Assembly (NCBI GenBank): GCA_031285245.1
Contig: JAITWN010000032.1
Coordinates: forward strand, 1-5,241
Source: Chromatiales bacterium
Lineage (GTDB): Bacteria; Pseudomonadota; Gammaproteobacteria; SZUA-140
Length of the DNA: 5,241 nucleotides
Direction: 5' to 3'
The notes beneath the pieces are model-generated. The model saw nothing but the letters and a program-made list of their open reading frames with translations. It was not told the origin of the DNA and did no database searches. The position numbers and the translations under genes are program-made. Below, piece by piece: positions 1-5,241 of the stretch; position 1 is the first letter of the stretch; each line of letters opens with the position of its first letter.

Positions 1-1363
1 GTCTTTCGAGCTTTTCCTTCAAAGCTGTTATCAGCACACGAATTTCATCGTCACCATAGACGGTTTCGCCGACCAGGTCCGCGAGCACCTCGATGGTCAG
101 TGGCAGGCGGCGGAAACGTGTCACATAGTGTCCGAAGACGGTGCCGAGGAAGCGGCCGAGAGTTTCGGCATCGGCGCCGGGCGAGACCAGCAGTTTGCCG
201 AGATCTGCCGTCAGCGTGTCGAGATCATCCGCGGGAGCTTCCGCAGAAACTTCACTCAGAGTGTTTCCCGGAGTATTCCCCAGAAGTGTCTTTTCCAGGC
301 TGTCTTCGGAGGCTTCCGATGGTGCTTCGGCGTTCTCCGGTGTGCCTTCTTCTGGTGTCGGCGGTAGCAGTTGTCCGGCGCGTGCGGGCACGGTGCTGCT
401 ATCACTTTCCCTCGCGGGTTCCGCGACGGTTTCATGCGCTGCGGTCGCAGGGGCGGCGGGCGATGGATGCGAAGAAGGTGTGGCTGGAGCAATTGGAGTA
501 ACCGGCGCGGCGATATTGCCTGCGAGCTCGCTCCAATAAGCGCTGAAACTATGGTCAGGTATCTGGCCGTTGAGCTGTTTGCTGAGGACAGCGGCGAGCG
601 TGGTGAAGCAGCGGCTGGCGAGCGCGTCGGGGTCGTTCAGCAGCACCGGCCGCTGCTGTCTGATCGAGGCTTTGAGCACTTTATCATCAGTGATATAGCC
701 GAGATAGTGAACTTTCATGCTGAGGTATTTGCGTACCGCGGCCTCGAAGCGCTTGTACACTTCCATGCTGTTGGCGTAGTTCAGTGCCATGTTCACCAGC
801 ACGTAGGCAGGGCGTTGATATTCTTGGCGTTTGAGTACGCGCAGCAGTGCGAAGGCGTCGGTGAGCGAGGTCGGTTCGGTCGAGATCACCAAAATGGTGT
901 GCTGCGCCGAGTGCACGAAGCACAAGACCGATTCGCCGATGCCGGCGGCAGTGTCGATGAGCAGGTAATCGAAACTTGTTTCCAGTGTGCTCAAGGCGCC
1001 GAGCAGGCGCTCGCGGGCGTTGGCATCGAGGGTCGCGAGATCGGCGATGCCAGAGGCTGCCGGCACGATCATGACGCCGGCGGGTCCTTCGAGCAGGATC
1101 TCCTCGATGCTGTGTTCACCATTGAGCAGATGCTCGATGGTATAGCGCGGCGTGACACCCATGATTACATTGATATTGGCAAGGCTAGTGTCGGCATCAA
1201 AGATGCAGACACGGCTACCCTGTTTGGCGAGCGCGACGGCGAGATTGCTGGAGACGTTGGTTTTGCCGACGCCGCCCTTGCCGCTGGTGATGGCGATGAC
1301 TTTGCTCGTCCTGCCGCCGTCACGCGGCGCAAGAGGCGTCTTCGCATTCATCGAAATGTTCAT
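1..1363 (-). CDS. MinD/ParA-superfamily ATPase (FlhG/FleN/YlxH-like) with linker and C-terminal extension, 3'-truncated by window edge
   Basis: An uninterrupted frame of 454 codons enters at ATG 1363-1361 and is still open at base 1, so the C-terminus is missing. Residues 22-35 carry the deviant Walker A motif SGKGGVGKT (K29 and K34), followed by DADTSLANINVIMG (56-69), Walker B YLLIDTAAG (D137) and EPTSLTDAF (163-171). The DADxxLAN and EPTS-TDA signatures match the FlhG/FleN/YlxH branch of MinD. Those proteins are membrane-associated dimeric ATPases that set flagellar number or the position of polar structures. The ATPase core ends near residue 275. Residues about 285-377 form a Pro/Ala/Ser/Glu-rich, probably disordered linker. 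Residues 378-454 look like a folded helical module (LGRFLGTVFGHYVTRFRRLP and onward) that I do not recognise. Typical FlhG proteins are about 280 aa, so this one is much longer. An in-frame TAG lies nine codons upstream, limiting the start to TTG 1366, ATG 1363 or ATG 1351; no clear Shine-Dalgarno decides. No flagellar gene is visible, so the cellular role is inference. Confidence 0.9.
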   Translation of the reverse strand, partial: MNISMNAKTPLAPRDGGRTSKVIAITSGKGGVGKTNVSSNLAVALAKQGSRVCIFDADTSLANINVIMGVTPRYTIEHLLNGEHSIEEILLEGPAGVMIVPAASGIADLATLDANARERLLGALSTLETSFDYLLIDTAAGIGESVLCFVHSAQHTILVISTEPTSLTDAFALLRVLKRQEYQRPAYVLVNMALNYANSMEVYKRFEAAVRKYLSMKVHYLGYITDDKVLKASIRQQRPVLLNDPDALASRCFTTLAAVLSKQLNGQIPDHSFSAYWSELAGNIAAPVTPIAPATPSSHPSPAAPATAAHETVAEPARESDSSTVPARAGQLLPPTPEEGTPENAEAPSEASEDSLEKTLLGNTPGNTLSEVSAEAPADDLDTLTADLGKLLVSPGADAETLGRFLGTVFGHYVTRFRRLPLTIEVLADLVGETVYGDDEIRVLITALKEKLER

Positions 1364-1471
1364 CAACGGACTGTGGCTCGTCTACAAGTTATATGGTTAG
1401 AACAGAGTGTAACGTTCATAGGCGCACAAACATTATGCACATTGCGTACCAGCAGGCCAGCGCGGGCTAAG

Positions 1472-3445
1472 TTAGATCACGCGATCACTGCCGCCATCGA
1501 TTGGAATCTGCGCGCCGGTGGTACGGGCAAAGAGCGGTCCGCACAGCTCGGCGACGAGTTCGGCCACATGTCGTGATTCCACTTCGCGGCGCAGCACATT
1601 GCGGGTTTTGTATTGCTCGACGGTAAGGCCGTAGTGAGCGGCGCGCGCGGCAAGCACTTCTGGCGTCCAGATGCCGGTGTCGAAAACCGCGTCGGGATGC
1701 ACGGTGTTGACGCGGATGCCGTCTTGTCCCCATTCCAATGCGGCCACGCGAATCAATTGGTTGAGAGCGGCTTTTGAAGCAGAATATGCAGCAGCGCCGG
1801 GGCCAGGTGCGGTGACGTTGCGCGAGCCGATGGCCACCACGCGCGCTCCGTTCGGCGCCTGTTTGAGCAGTGGGTGGGCTTCGCGCATGAGGACGAGGTT
1901 GGCGTCGAGGTTTACCGTCAGCACTTTGTGCCAAGTGGCGCTGTCGAGCGCGTCGATGCGTTTCCCGGGCGGGAACATGCCGGCGTTGAGCACGAGCATG
2001 TCGAGGCCGCCGAAGCGGCGCACGCCGGTTTCGAGCGCTTGAATGAGTGCAGCTTCATCGGTGATATCGCAGGGCAGACCGAGCCAGGCCGGGTGCTTGA
2101 GTGCGGTCGCAATGCTGGGGGCAATGTCGAGACCAATGACCGCCGCGCCGCGCGCGAGCAGCGAACGTGCGCAGGCAAGACCAATACCAGACGCCGTACC
2201 CGTCACTAGCGCCACTTCGCCGGCGAACACTGCCGGCTTGCCCGCCTGGCGCAGTTTGGCTTGTTCGAGATCCCAGTATTCAACGTCGAAGATGTCTGAC
2301 GCGGGCAGCGCCTGATATCCGCCGAGCGCCTGCGCGCGCAGGATCACTTCGATGGTGTGAGCGTAGATGTCGGCAACGATGTCGGCGTCGCGTGCGCTGC
2401 GCCCGAGCGTGCAGACACCGAGCGCGGGGTCGAGGATGACGCGCGGTGCTGGGTCGAGCATCGTTTTGCGATCACGTGCGTTCGGCTCGTGTTGCTGAAA
2501 GTATTCTTTATATTCAGCGATGTATTGAGGAATATTGCGACCTATCATCGGCACGCGCTTGGTGCGGATGACGTGATCGGGGGTGGCTGGCCCGCGCGCT
2601 CCGATACTTGCCACATCGTCACGACGGGCAAAGGCGAGGCTGCGTTCATCCTGATGACAACTCAGTAGCAGCGCGAAGCCGGCAACGCGTGAGGCTTCAA
2701 GTCGCAGTGCGGCAATCTCCTGGCGCTGCGCGTTCGTCGGCGCGGATTGTGCGGGAAAATCGAGTTCCCAGGCGGCATGCTTTTTCAGATAGTCCTCGGC
2801 GCGAGAGACCAGCGCGATCATGCGTTCGTAGGATTCGCGTGCGGTGGCGCCGAAGGAAAAAATGCCGTGATTGAGCAGCACCATGCCGATGGTGTGCTCG
2901 TTCGCCTGCGCCGCGAAGCGCTCGGCGCAGAGGCGCGCGAGATCAAAACCCGGCATGACGTAGGGAATGATGACGCAGTCATCGCCAAATACTTCGCGAG
3001 TACGCGCTTCGCCCGCACCATTGTTGGTGAGCGCGATCACCGCATCAGCGTGGGTGTGGTCAACATAGCGATGCGGGATGATGGCGTGCAGGATGGCTTC
3101 GACTGAAGGCGTCGGCGCGCTCGCGATAGTCATGTGGGTGCGCAGCTCGTTGACCATCTCGACATCGCCGAGCGCGGGCAGACGCGCTAGCGCGCGCAGG
3201 TGATCGAGACGCACCGGCGGGAAGCCGGCGGCTTCGATGGTCTCCAGATCCCAGCCACTGCCCTTCACATAAAGCAGATCTTCCTCTGCGCCGAGGATAT
3301 TGCGCTCACGGATTTTTACCGAGGTATTGCCGCCGCCATGCAGCACCAGCGCGGGTTCCCGCCCCAGCAGTCGTGAGGTGTATACACGCAGTGCCAGGTC
3401 GCCCTGGTATCCGGCGGCTTCGGTATCGTTCCACAGGCTTTTCAT
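1472..3445 (-). CDS. Bifunctional class II aldolase / short-chain dehydrogenase (RhaD/YuxG type)
   Basis: A 657-aa two-domain fusion. The N-terminal part (about residues 1-400) is a class II aldolase/adducin domain. It has HGGGNTSVK (36-44), where this fold binds the substrate phosphate, the SVEAILH region with E116, and DHTHAD (129-134) plus LNHG (H193), giving zinc ligands H130, H132 and H193. It also holds the family-typical stretch GPATPDHVIRTKR (285-297). The C-terminal part (about 408-657) is a classical SDR: TGTASGIG cofactor motif at 415-422, NAG at 487-489, N512, S541 and YSASK with Y554 and K558. All catalytic residues are present. Known relatives cleave rhamnulose-1-phosphate (or a related sugar phosphate) to DHAP and lactaldehyde, and the SDR domain oxidises the aldehyde with NAD; all are cytosolic. 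The substrate here is not fixed by the sequence, and no sugar kinase, isomerase or transporter lies nearby. The frame stays open to an ATG at 3496, which would add 17 residues, but family members begin MKSLWND, so ATG 3445 is preferred. Neither start has a good Shine-Dalgarno. Confidence 0.93.
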   Translation of the reverse strand: MKSLWNDTEAAGYQGDLALRVYTSRLLGREPALVLHGGGNTSVKIRERNILGAEEDLLYVKGSGWDLETIEAAGFPPVRLDHLRALARLPALGDVEMVNELRTHMTIASAPTPSVEAILHAIIPHRYVDHTHADAVIALTNNGAGEARTREVFGDDCVIIPYVMPGFDLARLCAERFAAQANEHTIGMVLLNHGIFSFGATARESYERMIALVSRAEDYLKKHAAWELDFPAQSAPTNAQRQEIAALRLEASRVAGFALLLSCHQDERSLAFARRDDVASIGARGPATPDHVIRTKRVPMIGRNIPQYIAEYKEYFQQHEPNARDRKTMLDPAPRVILDPALGVCTLGRSARDADIVADIYAHTIEVILRAQALGGYQALPASDIFDVEYWDLEQAKLRQAGKPAVFAGEVALVTGTASGIGLACARSLLARGAAVIGLDIAPSIATALKHPAWLGLPCDITDEAALIQALETGVRRFGGLDMLVLNAGMFPPGKRIDALDSATWHKVLTVNLDANLVLMREAHPLLKQAPNGARVVAIGSRNVTAPGPGAAAYSASKAALNQLIRVAALEWGQDGIRVNTVHPDAVFDTGIWTPEVLAARAAHYGLTVEQYKTRNVLRREVESRHVAELVAELCGPLFARTTGAQIPIDGGSDRVI

Positions 3446-3797
3446 GGTGCGGTCGCTTGTCGTTGGGTGGCGGCGGGTGCCGCGCGTCGGTTGCATACTA
3501 TACCCGGCCGAGCGGCAAGTGGGGTGTCGCTTGTGCGGCCGCGGCGTACGTCAGAGAAGGGCGCCAGAGGAACGAAATAATCACCCTGCGTCAAGCCCGT
3601 TTTATGCGCAGTCCAGCTTTACAAGCAGCGGTTTTTACACGTTTTGCCGGCAGCGCGACGGGTATCCAGCACGTTTGCATATGCATTGCAAGTACCTGTT
3701 TTTTCGCGATCTATTGAAATGAACAAAATATGATCAATGAGGAAAAACTTTAAGCAGCAAAGCACTCTTGCCGGGGTTTCAATACTTTTTCAACATA

Positions 3798-3840
3798 GTT
3801 ATCCACAGATTCTGTGAGTAGCTGAGGGCTTGTGGATAAC
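3798..3840. promoter_or_regulatory. Inverted pair of perfect DnaA boxes
   Basis: TTATCCACA on the plus strand at 3799-3807 and its exact reverse complement TGTGGATAA at 3831-3839 both match the strongest E. coli-type DnaA box at 9 of 9 positions. With one flanking base each they form a perfect 10-bp inverted repeat (GTTATCCACA ... TGTGGATAAC) around a 23-nt spacer. The centres are 32 bp apart, about three helical turns, so both boxes face the same side of the DNA. A weaker match, TGTGAGTAG, lies in the spacer (3813-3821). DnaA binding is the established reading of such boxes. What the site controls, whether the antitoxin-toxin operon, the aldolase gene, or DnaA titration or recharging, is inference. 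Confidence 0.6.
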
Positions 3841-3916
3841 GGTGGTATGCCGCAGTGGCGGGTGGGTCAGATACCCGACGCGAGAAAAGGGCTAGTAATT
3901 TGGTAACTGCCACGCT

Positions 3917-3932
3917 AAATTACATGTAATTT
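3917..3932. promoter_or_regulatory. 16-bp perfect palindrome, probable operator of the toxin-antitoxin operon
   Basis: AAATTACATGTAATTT reads identically on both strands and ends 3 nt before the antitoxin Shine-Dalgarno sequence. MazE-type antitoxins and their toxin complexes usually repress their own operon by binding palindromes that overlap the promoter. The position fits that role. I could not place a firm promoter; TGTAAT (3925-3930) within the palindrome resembles a -10 but would leave almost no leader. Confidence 0.55.
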
Positions 3933-3935
3933 TTT

Positions 3936-3939
3936 GGAG
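3936..3939 (+). promoter_or_regulatory. Ribosome binding site of the antitoxin
   Basis: GGAG stands 6 nt before ATG 3946. This decides the start in favour of that ATG over an in-frame TTG at 3934, which would overlap the site itself. Confidence 0.75.
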
Positions 3940-3945
3940 ATTGCC

Positions 3946-4173
3946 ATGACCGCAGCTTCATCAAAGGCCCAGCAAGTCAGAGAAAATGTGCGCGCCCATC
4001 GCGAGCGGCTGCGTGCGATGGGACTGCGGCCGATCCAGATTTGGGTGCCGGACGTGCGTGCGCCCAACTTCAAGGCACAGGCTCATCGCCAGTCACAGGC
4101 GGTTGCCGCCAGCGCCCATGCCCGTGAGGATCAAGCTTTCATCGACGCTGTATCCGATTGGGCTGATGAATGA
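3946..4173 (+). CDS. MazE-family antitoxin (DUF3018-like)
   Basis: A 75-aa protein beginning MTAASSKAQQ. After a short N-terminal tail, residues about 9-26 are a basic stretch (VRENVRAHRERLRAMGLR). LRPIQIWVPDVRAP (25-38) follows, then AHRQSQAVAAS and an acidic end DQAFIDAVSDWADE. This layout and wording match the short antitoxins of the DUF3018 / antitoxin MazE family that are encoded just before MazF-like toxins. By analogy the basic N-terminal half binds DNA and the acidic C-terminal tail wraps the toxin and blocks its RNA site. The stop codon overlaps the toxin start in ATGA, so translation is probably coupled and the antitoxin is made first. The 16-bp palindrome directly upstream is the likely autorepression site. 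The family assignment comes from recognised sequence pattern, not a search. Confidence 0.88.
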   Translation: MTAASSKAQQVRENVRAHRERLRAMGLRPIQIWVPDVRAPNFKAQAHRQSQAVAASAHAREDQAFIDAVSDWADE

Positions 4174-4529
4174 AGCGCGCAGAGGTGTGGACCATCTCCG
4201 GCGGCAAGGACTATGCGGGCAAGCCACGTCCAGTCGTCATCGTGCAGGATGACAGCTTCGACGCGACGGACTCCATCACCGTTTGTTCCTTCACGACCGA
4301 CCCGACCGACGCACCGTTATTCCGGCTCGCGGTCGAGCCGAACGGTCGCAACGGGTTGCGCTCGCCCTGCCGCCTGATGGTAGACAAAATCACCACCGTT
4401 CCCCGCGCCAAGATAGGCTCTCGCGTAGGATATCTCGACGACGAGGACATGGTGAGGCTTAACCAGGCCATGATGGTGTTCCTCGGCATGGCGGTATCGC
4501 GGCCTGTCGGGAGGCGTCAGGAGCCATGA
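4170..4529 (+). CDS. MazF/PemK-family endoribonuclease toxin
   Basis: A 119-aa protein of usual MazF size. RAEVWTI (3-9) is the first strand of the PemK/MazF fold. KPRPVVIV (18-25) contains the conserved R20 of the active-site loop, FTTDP (41-45) supplies the threonine region, and SPCRLMVDKITTVPRAKIGSRVGYL (65-89) is the family's central block, followed by a C-terminal helix DEDMVRLNQAMMVFLGM (91-107). Family members are dimeric ribonucleases that cut single-stranded mRNA at short sequences and arrest growth when the antitoxin is lost. The cut sequence cannot be read from the protein. The start overlaps the antitoxin stop by 4 nt with no clear Shine-Dalgarno of its own, which suggests translational coupling. 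The final residues VSRPVGRRQEP run past the usual end of the fold, which is unusual but not disruptive. No truncation or missing core motif is seen, so the toxin is probably intact. Confidence 0.92.
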   Translation: MKRAEVWTISGGKDYAGKPRPVVIVQDDSFDATDSITVCSFTTDPTDAPLFRLAVEPNGRNGLRSPCRLMVDKITTVPRAKIGSRVGYLDDEDMVRLNQAMMVFLGMAVSRPVGRRQEP

Positions 4530-4598
4530 GAGCGAATCGGTTTTTTCTCTTCTTCTTCGCGGCAGTCAGATCGACGGAAAATGCAGGAAACGGGAATG

Positions 4599-4623
4599 TG
4601 AACGCTCAGGGGATTGGCGTTCA
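4599..4623 (-). terminator. Possible hairpin downstream of tRNA-Arg
   Basis: TGAACGC (4599-4605) and GCGTTCA (4617-4623) form a perfect 7-bp inverted repeat with an 11-nt loop. It begins 25 nt past the tRNA 3' end on the minus strand. The bases after it on that strand are only moderately T-rich and contain no real U-tract, so a terminator role is tentative. It could equally act as a weak terminator for the toxin operon coming from the other side. Confidence 0.3.
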
Positions 4624-4647
4624 GAGGTGTGCATAATTCGTTGTTTC

Positions 4648-4724
4648 TGGTGCCCCGGAGACGATTTGAACGTCCGGCCTTCCCCTTAGGAGGGGGATGC
4701 TCTATCCAGCTGAGCTACCGGGGC
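4648..4724 (-). tRNA. tRNA-Arg, anticodon CCU
   Basis: The 77-nt gene folds into a complete cloverleaf. The acceptor stem pairs GCCCCGG with CCGGGGC. The D arm is GCTC/GAGC, and the anticodon stem TCCCC/GGGGA holds the loop CTCCTAA with anticodon CCT at 4690-4688. The variable region is AGGCC, and the T arm is GGACG/CGTCT around TTCAAAT. Discriminator A and an encoded CCA end the gene. It decodes the arginine codon AGG. A TATAAT promoter lies just upstream. tRNA-Arg(CCU) genes are known integration sites for phages and islands, but no integrase and no second copy of the 3' end is visible here. Confidence 0.97.
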
Positions 4725-4734
4725 GAGAGCGCCG

Positions 4735-4763
4735 ATTATAGGCGTGGCTCTGGCTGCTGGGAA
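4735..4763 (-). promoter_or_regulatory. Sigma-70 promoter of tRNA-Arg
   Basis: On the minus strand TATAAT (4740-4735) matches the -10 consensus perfectly. TTCCCA (4763-4758) is a 4 of 6 match to the -35 at 17-bp spacing. Transcription would begin near 4728, leaving a leader of about 4 nt before the mature tRNA 5' end at 4724. The GC-rich stretch after the -10 is the kind of discriminator found at stringently controlled stable-RNA promoters; that regulation is inferred. Confidence 0.75.
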
Positions 4764-4766
4764 GGA

Positions 4767-4793
4767 TGCGCCGGCGGGTGTGCAGCCGGCGCA
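4767..4793 (-). terminator. GC-rich hairpin after the 77-aa gene, likely terminator
   Basis: TGCGCCGGC (4767-4775) and GCCGGCGCA (4785-4793) form a perfect 9-bp stem with a 9-nt loop. It starts 10 nt beyond the stop codon of the minus-strand gene. On that strand it is preceded by an A-rich run and followed by TCCTT, a weak U-tract. The -35 of the tRNA promoter begins 3 nt later, so it would separate the two units. Read on the plus strand it is followed by GGTTTCGTTTT, so it may act in both directions. Confidence 0.55.
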
Positions 4794-4803
4794 GGTTTCG
4801 TTT

Positions 4804-5037
4804 TCAGTGGCTTTCGTCGCGGTCGTTTTCGGCGTCAGACCAGTCGAAGTCGGCGATGTCTTTTTTCAGACGCCTGCGTTCGAGATGGTGCTCGATTGAT
4901 TTGCGCGGGTTTCTGTCGCGTTGCGGCTCGCCCTTGCGGCCGCGCGCGTCGAGCATATTTTCCAGTTGATCTTCGTCAAGAAAACGGTTGTCGTCCTGCT
5001 TGAGGAAGACGTATTCATGCGGATGTTTGCTTGCCAT
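4804..5037 (-). CDS. Small highly charged hypothetical protein, 77 aa
   Basis: I do not recognise this protein with confidence. It begins MASKHPHEYVFLKQDD and has no signal peptide or membrane segment. Of 77 residues, 20 are Asp/Glu and 16 are Lys/Arg. After a first segment with hydrophobic positions (Y9 to L12, F19 to L29) comes a basic, probably flexible stretch (ARGRKGEPQRDRNPRK, 31-46). A likely helix SIEHHLERRRLKKDIADFDW (47-66) and an acidic tail follow. The pattern of a basic helix ending in an acidic D-x-D tail recalls small gammaproteobacterial proteins such as the PA3496 family, but that is only a resemblance. The frame is open 41 codons further upstream, yet only the ATG at 5037 has a strong Shine-Dalgarno, so the short form is preferred. 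It is a cytosolic protein and its function is unknown. Confidence 0.75.
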   Translation of the reverse strand: MASKHPHEYVFLKQDDNRFLDEDQLENMLDARGRKGEPQRDRNPRKSIEHHLERRRLKKDIADFDWSDAENDRDESH

Positions 5038-5040
5038 GTT

Positions 5041-5047
5041 CTCCTCC
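5041..5047 (-). promoter_or_regulatory. Strong ribosome binding site of the 77-aa gene
   Basis: On the minus strand GGAGGAG lies 3 nt before ATG 5037 (its first GGAG is 6 nt away). It is the best Shine-Dalgarno sequence I found in the window and fixes the start of the small charged protein. Confidence 0.8.
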
Positions 5048-5241
5048 ATAAGCTTGCTCGTCTGATATCGGCTTGTCCTCGCCTGGTAGACAGCAGAGCT
5101 ATTTGAAAGTGTTAATGGCATCACATCGGCGGCGATGATTTTCAGGGTCGCGGTGACCAAAGATCATCACTGGGGATCGTCATAGGCTGATGCCGGGTGT
5201 CGTGCTACGCTAACTGACCGTCGAATCCGGACAAGGCATCA

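Larger units (their letters stand above)
3446..3945. other. Intergenic region between divergent transcription units, AT-rich with paired DnaA boxes
   Basis: About 500 nt separate the start of the aldolase-dehydrogenase (minus) from the antitoxin (plus). No convincing gene is present. Positions 3446-3700 are mixed in composition and contain the short palindrome TGCATATGCA (3676-3685). On the minus strand TATAGT (3502-3497) could be a -10 for the aldolase gene. It would start transcription between its two possible ATGs, but I find no matching -35. Positions 3701-3800 are only 34% GC by hand count, with GATC at 3708-3711 and 3732-3735. The paired DnaA boxes follow at 3799-3839, then 77 GC-richer bases, then the palindrome before the antitoxin. 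I could not assign a strong sigma-70 promoter on either strand. Confidence 0.7.

Noticed and set aside
371..1576. 401-codon open frame on the plus strand
   Set aside because: It lies antisense to the MinD-family gene, which has Walker motifs in the correct order. The plus-strand product has no recognisable domain and is a GC-rich antisense shadow.
1485..1934. Second minus-strand frame inside the aldolase-dehydrogenase
   Set aside because: It overlaps the SDR domain in another frame; its product is Arg/Pro-rich and has no family features.
3676..3685. TGCATATGCA palindrome
   Set aside because: Ten symmetric bases alone, without a nearby promoter or second copy, are not enough to call an operator.
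3300..3722. 140-codon plus-strand frame running from the aldolase start into the intergenic gap
   Set aside because: It is antisense to the conserved N-terminus of the aldolase, with no ribosome site and a composition unlike a real protein.
3859..3877. CGGGT / ACCCG inverted repeat upstream of the antitoxin
   Set aside because: The stem is only 5 bp with a 9-nt loop and no U-tract; short repeats of this kind are expected by chance in GC-rich DNA.
4648..4670. tRNA 3' end as an integration site for an island containing the toxin-antitoxin pair
   Set aside because: The geometry would fit, but I see no integrase and no repeat of the tRNA 3' end elsewhere in the window.
4614..5003. 129-codon plus-strand frame
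   Set aside because: It crosses the complete tRNA-Arg on the opposite strand and overlaps the 77-aa gene, so it cannot be a normal coding region.
5206..5241. Possible 3' end of another minus-strand gene (DALSGFDGQLA then TAG)
   Set aside because: Only about eleven codons are visible before the window edge, and other frames are equally possible.

Overview
The window looks like a piece of proteobacterial chromosome, most likely gammaproteobacterial. The coding regions are GC-rich. The tRNA-Arg(CCU) carries an encoded CCA end, and the small toxin-antitoxin pair is of a type common in Proteobacteria. The species cannot be named from the sequence. Most of the window is read on the minus strand; only the toxin-antitoxin pair is on the plus strand.

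Layout from left to right. Positions 1-1363 (minus) hold the first 454 codons of a MinD/ParA-superfamily ATPase of the FlhG/FleN/YlxH type. It has a long Pro/Ala/Glu-rich linker and an extra C-terminal module, and its 3' end lies beyond base 1. A 108-nt gap separates it from 1472-3445 (minus), a complete 657-aa fusion of a class II aldolase and a short-chain dehydrogenase (the RhaD/YuxG type). Positions 3446-3945 are about 500 nt of non-coding DNA. This gap has a 34% GC stretch (3701-3800), next to two perfect DnaA boxes in inverted orientation (3799-3807 and 3831-3839), then a 16-bp palindrome (3917-3932) just before the antitoxin gene. Positions 3946-4529 (plus) hold a MazE-family (DUF3018-like) antitoxin and a MazF/PemK toxin that overlap by ATGA. 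On the minus strand follow tRNA-Arg(CCU) at 4648-4724 with its own TATAAT promoter, a 9-bp-stem hairpin at 4767-4793, and a 77-aa highly charged hypothetical protein at 4804-5037. The last 204 nt (5038-5241) hold no gene I can support.

How the parts relate. The antitoxin and toxin clearly form one operon, probably autoregulated through the palindrome. The ATPase gene lies downstream of the aldolase-dehydrogenase on the same strand, but nothing links their functions. The tRNA has a self-contained transcription unit. The least explained part is the 3700-3840 segment, where AT-rich DNA, two GATC sites and paired DnaA boxes resemble a DnaA-responsive control site or a minimal origin-like element. 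Two further TTATGCACA matches lie at 1433-1441 and 4628-4636.
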